Assembly: GCF_014779555.2 (NCBI RefSeq) | Contig: NZ_CP094357.1 | Span: 2,976,001-3,040,000, forward strand | Reading direction: 5' to 3' | Origin: Lysobacter capsici | Lineage (GTDB): Bacteria > Pseudomonadota > Gammaproteobacteria > Xanthomonadales > Xanthomonadaceae | Length of the DNA: 64,000 bases | In this document: piece after piece, positions 41,001 to 50,000 of the stretch | How positions within the stretch are numbered: position 1 is the first letter of the stretch | How the letters are laid out: each line of letters opens with the position of its first letter | Notes under the pieces: model-generated | Seen by the model: the letters and a program-made list of their open reading frames with translations, nothing else | Database searches by the model: none | What the model was told of the DNA's origin: nothing | Translations under genes and position numbers: made by a program

Positions 41001-44000
41001 CGCCAATGCGATGGCGTGCGCGAGGCAGTGGTGTGCGCGCATGCCGACGGTAGCGGCGAACCGCGACTGGTGGCCTACATCGAAGGCGAGCCGTTGCAGG
41101 TAGCGGAATTGAGACAAGCGCTCGGCGCGCGACTGCCCGAATACATGGTGCCGGCGTTGTACGTTGCAGTGACCCAATGGCCGCTGAGCGCGAACGGCAA
41201 ACTCGACCGCAGCCGTCTGCCGGCGCCGGACTCGGCGGCCTACGCGCAGCGCGACTACGCCGAGCCAGAAGGCGAGGCCGAACAAGCACTGGCGCGGATC
41301 TGGTCGCAGGTGCTGAACGTGCCACGCGTCGGGCGCCACGACAATTTCTTCGAACTCGGCGGCGATTCGATGCGGATCCTGCGGCTGGTCGAACCGCTGT
41401 CGCGCGAAGGCTGGCGATTGCAGGTCGGCGACGTGTTTTCCGCGCCGGAACTGGCTGCGCTGGCGCGATGCATGACGGTAGATGACGCTTCGGAGCCGGC
41501 CGTCGCCGTACCGCCGAACCTGATTCCCGCCGACGCCGAGCGCATCGAGCCGCACATGCTGCCGCTGATCGCCTTGTCGCAAGCGGGCATCGATGCGATC
41601 GCCGCGGCCGTGCCGGGTGGCGCACGCAATATCCAGGACATCTATCCGCTCGCGCCGCTGCAGGAAGGCATCCTGTTCCACCATCTGCTGCAGGCCCAGG
41701 GCGATACCTACCTGCTGCGCGCGGTGATCGGGTTCGACAGTCGCGCGCGCCTGGACGGGTTCTTGCGCGAACTGCAGGCGACGATCGACAGCCACGATGT
41801 GCTACGCACGGTGGCCTGCTGGGAAGGCGTGCCGGAGCCGGTGCAGGTGGTGCTGCGCCGGGCGTCGTTGCCGCTGGAAGAGATCGCGGCGGTGCCGGGC
41901 CAGACGCCGCGGGCGACGCTGGAAGCGCATACCGACCCGTCGCGGCTGCGCCTGGACCTGCGCCAGGGCCCGTTGCTGCGCGCCTACGCGATAGCGGACG
42001 AGGGCGGCGAATGGCTGCTCGCCCTGGTCAACCATCACTTCATCAGCGACCACATCACCCTGGCGGCGGTGGTCGATGAAATCGCCATGCGTCTGGCGGG
42101 GAAGGGCGCGCAGTTGCCGGCCGCGGTGCCGTTCCGCGAGTTCATCGCGCGTACCCGGCTGAGCGGCAGCGCCGATCACGAAGCCTACTTCCGGCGCACG
42201 CTCGGCGACGTCGAAGAACCGACCGCGCCGTTCGCGATTGTGGATGTGCGCGATGCCGGCGCGGCCGCGACCGAGGTGCGTCACTCGTTGCGCGAAGAGA
42301 TCGCGCTGCGCCTGCACCGGCTGGCGCGCGCGCGCGGCCTGCCGCTGTCGGCGTTCCTGCATGCGGCTTGGGCGATGACCCTGGCCGCGTGCACCGGCCG
42401 TCGCGACGTGGTGTTCGGCTCGGTGCTGTCGGGGCGCATGCGCGAGGCCGGCGCGGCGCGCGCGCTCGGCGTGTTCATCAATACCTTGCCGCTGCGCATC
42501 GCGCTCGAGGGCGTCGATGCGAACGCGTTGGTCGAACGCACGCGCCAGGCGCTGGCCGAGTTGCTGCGCCATGAGCAGGCCTCGCTCGCGCTGGCCCAGC
42601 GCTGCAGCGGGGTCGAAGCGCCGTTGCCGTTGTTCACGGCCTTGCTCAACGTGCGCCATGCCGGGTCGGGATCGGAACTCGAATCGGAGCTCGGTCCCGA
42701 AGCGAATACGGGTCTGCAAGGCTTGCGCGTGCATGCCGGGCGCGAACGTTCCAACTATCCACTGACCGTGTCGGTGGATCTGGCCGGTCAGGCGATCACC
42801 CTGGTCGCGATGTGCGCGCCGGGGATCGATTCGGCGGCGATGGCCGAACGTTACGCCTACGCGATCGAACGCCTGCTGGCGGCGGTCGAATGCGATGATC
42901 CCACCCCCGCGCATGCGCTGCCGGTGTTACCGCCGCGCGAGCGCGCGCGGCTGGTGGACGCGTTCAACGCGACCGCCGCGCCGTACCGACGCGACGACCT
43001 GATCCATGCCGGCTTCGAGCGCCAGGCGCGCCTGCGTCCGGACGCGATCGCGCTGATCGCCGACGGCCGCACTTGCGGTTACGGCGAGCTCAATGCGCGG
43101 GCCAACCGGATCGCCCATCGTCTGTTGGCCATGGGCGTGCGCCCGGGCGAGCGCGTGGCGATCTGCGCCGAGCGCGGCGTGCCGATGGTGGCGGCGCTGC
43201 TGGGCATCCTCAAGGCCGGCGGCGCCTATGTGCCGCTGGACCCCGCATACCCGCCCGATCGTCTGGCCTACATGCTCGAAGACGCCGCGCCGGTGGCGCT
43301 GGTGGCCGATGGTTGTCTGCTCGACGATCCCGGCGTGCTCGGTCAGGCCGCGCTCGATGCGAACGACCCGCCGATGCAGGTGCTGCGCCTGGACGACGAG
43401 CGCGCACTGGCCGGCTATTGCGATCGCGATCCCGATGCGGCCGCGCTCGGCATCGTCTCCGACCAGCTCGCCTACGTGATCTACACCTCCGGTTCGACCG
43501 GCCTGCCGAAGGGCGTGATGGTGCAGCATCGCCCCGCGATCAACCTGTTCGAATGGGTGGAGCGCAGTTTCGGCGTGGGCGCGGACGATACGCTGCTGTT
43601 CACCACCTCGCTGTGCTTCGATCTGTCGGTGTACGACTTGTTCGGCATCCTCGCGGCGGGCGGCCGGGTGCGCGTGGCCACGCGCGAGGAGGTCGCCGAC
43701 CCGCGCGCGCTGGTCAGGATCCTGCGCGAAGAACGCATCACCTTCTGGGACTCGGCCCCGGCGGTGTTCGCCCAACTCGTGCCGTACCTGCACGATGGCG
43801 TGCAATCGCCGTGGTTGCGGCTGGCGTTCTTCAGCGGCGACTGGATCGCGCTGGAACTGCCCGACGCGGTCCGCGCCGCATTCCCGAACTGCCGGCCGAT
43901 CGGCCTGGGCGGCGCCACCGAAGCGGTGGTGTGGTCGAACTACTTCCCGATCGGGCGCGTGGATCCGGCCTGGCCGAGCATTCCCTACGGACGACCGATC

Positions 44001-47000
44001 CAGAACGCGCGCTATTACGTGCTCGATGCCGACCTCAACCCGGTTCCCGAAGGCGTGCCTGGCGATCTGTACATCGGCGGCGAATGCCTCAGTGCCGGCT
44101 ACTTCCGCCGTGAGGCCCTGACCGCCGAGCGTTACCTGTCCGATCCGTTCCTCGCCCACGATCCGCAGGCGCGCATGTACCGCACCGGCGATCGCGCCCG
44201 CCATCGCGGCGACGGCGAGCTGGAGTTCCTCGGCCGCCTCGACAGCCAGGTCAAGATTCGCGGTTTCCGCATCGAGCTGGGCGAGATCGAGGCGCAGTTG
44301 CTCGATGCGGGCGATGCGCATGCGGCACTGGTCGAGGTGCGCGAGTTCGCGCCGGGCGGCCGCCGGTTGGTCGCCTATGTCGTTCCGGTCGATCCGGCCG
44401 CGTGGTCGGCCGCGGCGACGCGCGACCGTCTCGCCGCGCGCTTGCCGGATTACATGATGCCGTCGGCCTTCGTCGTGCTGGACGCATTGCCGTTGACCTC
44501 CAACGGCAAGGTCGATCGCGCGGCGTTGCCGATGCCGGAAGGGCAGGATGCGGTGGTCCGCCGCGCCTATGCGGCGCCGCAAGGCATCGAGGAGACCATA
44601 TTGGCTGAGGCCTGGGCGGCGGTACTGGGGATCGACGCGGTCGGACGTCACGATTCGTTCTTCGAACTGGGCGGGCACTCGCTGTCGGCGATCGCGCTGA
44701 TCGAGCGCCTGCGTCACGGCGGCCGCGCGCTGGACGTGCGCGCGGTGTTCGATACGCCGGAGCTGGCGCGGATGGCGGCACGACTGCGCGCGCTCGACAG
44801 CGCGCAAGCGTCGGACGCGCTCGCGGCCGATACCAGCGGCATCGCGGTGGACGCGGCGCGGATCGAGCCGCAGATGCTCGACCTGGTGACGCTGGACCAG
44901 GCGCGCATCGACGCGGTCGTCGCGGCGGTCGACGGCGGCGTGGGCAACGTGCAGGACATATACCCGCTGGCGCCGCTGCAGGAAGGGATCTTGTTCCATC
45001 ACCTGCTCGGCGGCAGCGGCGACGCCTATCTGCTGCGTACCGTGATCGCGCTCGACAGCGACGCCCAAGCCGATGCGTTCCTGGAGGCGTTGCAGGCGGT
45101 GATCGACCGTCACGACATTCTGCGCACGGCGCTGCACTGGGAGGGCGTGGAGGCGCCGTTGCAGGTCGTGCGACGGCGGGCGGCCTTGCCGCGGATCGAC
45201 CACGGCCGCATGGCCGATGCACAGGCCGCCACCGCGGCCCTGCTGGCGGCGACGGATCCCGATCGTATCCGCCTGGATCTGCGCCGGGCGCCGCTGCTCG
45301 CGGCCCATCGCGTGCACGTGGCCGACAGCGGCGAATGCCTGCTGGGATTGCTAGCCCATCACGCGGTCTGCGATCACGTCACCCTGGCGATGATGATGCG
45401 CGAAGTGCTGGCCTTGATGTCCGGCGAAGAGCTGTCCAGGCCGCTGCCGTACCGGCGCTTTATCGCGCACACGCTGTCGGTGCCGCGCCAGGCGCACGAA
45501 GCGTATTTCCGCGCCCGCCTGGCCGACCTCGCCGAACCGACCTTGCCGTTCGGCGCGACCGACGTCCGCGGCGAAGGCAGCGCATTGCGCGAAGCCACCG
45601 TGAGTCTGCCGAGCGCATTGTCCGAGGCCCTGCGTGCCCGCGCGCAGCGCATCGGCGTGCTGCCCGCGGCGCTGTTCCATCTGGCCTGGGCGAGGGTGCT
45701 CGCGGCCTGCGTGGACCGCGACGACGTGGTGTTCGGCACCGTGCTGTCCGGGCGCCTGCAGGGCGTGGCCGGGTCCGACCGCGCGCTCGGCGTTTTCATC
45801 AATACCTTGCCGGTGCGGGTGCGGTTGAACGACCCGGGTATCGGCGCGGACGATGCCGCGAATGGCGACGCGGCCTTGCGCGCAATGCAGGACGAACTCA
45901 ACGCGTTGCTCGCGCACGAGCAGGCGCCGCTGTCGTTGGCGCAGCGCTGCAGCGCGGTCCCGCCACCGACGCCGTTGTTCAGCAGCCTGCTCAATTATCG
46001 CCGGGGCGAAGCGGCCGACGCGCGCGCCGCCGAGGCGCTGGCGAGGCAGGGCATGCGTCTGGTCGCCGGCGGCGAGCGCACCAATTACCCCATCGCCATC
46101 GCGGTGGACGACACCGAAGAAGGGTTCTCCATCCTCGCCCAGTGCTCGCATTCCGCCGCCGCGGCGGATCCGCGGCGTCTGATCGGCTATCTGCGCACCG
46201 CGCTGGAAGCGTTGGCGAGCGGCCAGTGCGTGGACGATGTGCTTCCATCGTCGGAGCGTTCGTTGCTGCTGGAAGAGTTCAACGCGACCGATCGTGCGTA
46301 TCTGCCGTTGCCGGCATTGCATGCCGGCTTCGAGGTGCAGGCGCGAACGGCGCCGGACGCGGTGGCGGTGGAGTTCGAAGGCTCGCAGCTGACTTACGGC
46401 GAATTGAACGCCCGGGCCAATCGTCTTGCGCATACGCTGTTGGCGCGGGGCGTGCGTCCGGACGATCGGATCGGATTGTGCGTCGAACGCGGCCTGGCGA
46501 TGACGATCGGTTTGCTGGGGATCCTCAAGTCCGGCGCGGCCTACGTGCCGCTGGATCCGTCGCTGCCGGCGCAGCGGGTGCGGGCGATGCTGGCCGACTG
46601 TCGGCCGCGGCTGGTGTTGGCCGATGCGGCCGGCGCGCAGCTGCTGCAGCAGCTATCGGACGCGGTGTTGCGACTGGACGAACCCGAATCGTGGTCGCTG
46701 GTCGAGACCGATCCGGATGCGCAGGCGCTGGGTCTGAAACCCGATCATCTGGCCTACGTGATCTACACCTCCGGCTCGACCGGCACGCCGAAGGGCGCGA
46801 TGAACCAGCACGACGGGGTGTGCAACCGTCTGCAGTGGGCGCGCGAAGTGTTCGGTTTGAGTTCGCAGGACCGGGTACTGCAGAAGACGCCGTTCGGTTT
46901 CGACGTATCGGTCTGGGAGTTCTTCCTGACCTGGACGGTGGGCGCGCGGCTGGTGCTCGCGCGTCCCGGCGGTCACCAAGATCCGGTATATCTGAGCGAA

Positions 47001-50000
47001 CTGATCGAATGCAGCGGCACGACCGTGCTGCACTTCGTGCCGTCGATGCTGGATGCCTATCTGCGGCATGGGCGCGAAGGCTCGCTGTCGGGCGTGCGCG
47101 CGGTGCTGTGCAGCGGCGAAGCGCTGAGCGGCGAATTGCGTGATCGCTTCCTGTCGACGTACCCACAGGTGGAACTGCACAACCTGTACGGCCCGACCGA
47201 GGCGGCGGTCGACGTGACCTGGTGGACCTGCACGGCCGGCGAAAGCGGCGCGGTGCCGATCGGGCGCCCGGCGCCGAACGTGCGGATGTATGTGCTGGAC
47301 GGCGGCCTGCGGCCCGTGCCGCTGGGCGCGGTCGGCGAGCTGTACATCGGTGGCGTGCAGGTCGGTCGCGGCTATTGGAATCAACCTGAGTTGACGTCGC
47401 AGCGATTCATCGACAGCCCGTTCGTAGCGGGCGATCGGCTGTACCGCACCGGCGACCTAGGCCGCTGGCGCGAAGACGGCGCGCTGGAGTATTTGGGTCG
47501 CAACGATTTCCAGGTGAAGCTGCGCGGCTTCCGGATCGAGCTGGGCGAGATCGAAAGCGCGCTACGCCAATGCGATGGCGTGCGCGAAGCGGTGGTGTGC
47601 GCGCATGCCGACGGTAGCGGCGAACCGCGACTGGTGGCCTACATTGAAGGCGAGCCGTTGCAGGTAGCTGCGCTGAGACAGGCGCTGGGCGCGCGATTGC
47701 CCGAATACATGGTGCCAGCGCTGTACGTTGCAGTGACGCAATGGCCGCTGAGCGCGAACGGCAAGCTCGACCGCAGCCGTCTGCCGGCGCCGGACTCGGC
47801 GACGTACGCGCAGCGGGACTACGCCGAGCCAGAAGGCGAGGCCGAACAAGCACTGGCGCGGATCTGGTCGCAGGTGCTGAACGTGCCGCGCGTCGGACGC
47901 CATGACAATTTCTTCGAACTCGGCGGCGATTCGATACGCAGCATCGCCGTGGTCGCCAAGGCGCGCGAGCACGCGATGGAATTCTCCATCGCCGATCTGT
48001 TCCGCACGCCGACCATCGCCGAACTCTCGCTGGGCGTGCGCGCGGTCGAAGTCTCGGCGGAGCGTCCGCAACCCCGCGCACTGACGGCCGCCGATGCCGC
48101 GCGTCTGCCCGATGGGATCGAAGCGGCTTATGCGGCGACCCTGCTGCAACAGGGCATGATCTTCCATGCCCAACTCGCCCGCGCCGAAGGCGCCTATCAC
48201 GACGTTTTCAGCTACGAACTCGAATTGCCCAGCTGGAGCGAAACGAGCATGCGCGAAGCGCTCGACGCGGTGACGCGCCGTCATCCTGCGCTGCGTACCG
48301 GCTTCGTCCATGGCGGCTACAGCGAGCCGCTGCAGCTCGTGCACGCGCTGGCGCGGGTACCGCTGGAGGTCGTCGATCTGCGCGCCCAGGACACCGACGC
48401 GCGCGCCGCCACGGTTGCCGCGTTCGTCGCGCGCGAGCGCGGCCGCGATTTCGATCTCGAACGGCCGCCGCTGTGGCGGGTGTTCGTGCACCTGCTCGAT
48501 GAGCGTCGCATCCAGTACACGATGAGTTTTCACCACGCGATCCTGGATGGATGGAGCGTGGCGCTGATGCAGACCGAAGTGTTTACCAGTTACCTGCGCG
48601 CGCTCGCGGGCGGCGATGCCGTTCTGTCGGAGCCGCGGCCGCTGCAGGTGTCGCCGGCCGACGCGGTCGCGCTGGAACAGGCGGCGCTGGACGATCCGCG
48701 CCAAGCGGCGTTCTGGCGCGCCGCGCTGGAGGGCTTCCAGCGCGGCGTGCTCCCGGCTCATGACGGCAGTGCGCACGCACCGGGCGGTTACCACGCCGAA
48801 GCGCTAGAGATCCCCGAGGACCACGAGCGGGGCCTGCGTGATCTCGCCAACACCTTGGGCGTGCCGGTGCGGACGTTGCTGCTGAGCGTCCACCTGCGTG
48901 TGCTGGCCTCGCTGTGCGGCAGCCGCGACATCACCACCGGGCTGGTCTCCAATGTCCGGCCCGAAACCGCCGACGGCGACCGCGCGCTGGGACTGTTTCT
49001 CAACACGCTCCCGTTGCGCGCGCAGATGACGCCGGGCCGCTGGCGCGACCTGGTGCTCCGGGTTCGCGAGGCCGAGCTCGGCGCGATCGAACATCGCTAC
49101 TACCCGTACTTCCGCCTGCACCGCGAGCAAGGCGGTGAGCCCTTGTTCGAGACGATCTTCAACTACGTCAACTTCCACGCCTACGACGCCCTCGAGAACG
49201 CCGGGCTGCGGTTGCTGGGATCGCGCGTCCACGAATGGACCGGTTATCCGCTCGACGTATCGTTCTCGCATACCGGCGGACGTTTGCTGCTGCAGGTGAT
49301 CGTGGATCCGGCGCGACTTTCGCCGGCGCAGGCCGGGCGCATCGCAGGGTACTTGCGCGACGCGATTGCCGCGTTGGTGGCTCGATCCGATGCCGATCAC
49401 GCCGAGTACCGGCTGTGCGCGCCCGATGACGCCGAGCGGCTGCGAGCCTGGGAGCGCGGTCCCTCATTGCCCGACGACGACGCGCCCGCGACCGTTCACG
49501 CTGGCGTGGAAGCGCGCGCGCGCGCGTGCCCGGACCGCGATGCGATCGTCGATGGCGACCGCACCCTGAGCTACGCCGAGCTCGATGCCGGCGCCGGACG
49601 CGTCGCCCGGCGCCTGCGCGCGCTCGGCGCGGGGCCCGGACGCTACGTCGCGCTGGTCATGGGCCGCGGCGTGGACCAGATCGTCGCCATGCTCGGCGTG
49701 TTGAAGTCCGGCGCCGCGTACGTGCCGATCGATCCGGTCTACCCGGATGCGCGTATCGCCGACATGCTGGCCGACTGCCGCCCGACCGTGGTGATCGCGC
49801 AGGACGCCATCGCGCAGCGGTGGGGCAGGGTCGCCGGCGACGTCGATGCTCCGCTGCTGATCATCGAAGACGCCTGCGCGCCCTCTGACGCGACGGATGC
49901 CTTGTGCGACGGCGGTGCCGCCGCGTTGGCGTCCGATGCCGCCTATGTGATCTACACCTCCGGTTCTACCGGACGCCCCAAGGGCGTCGTGGTCGAACAT

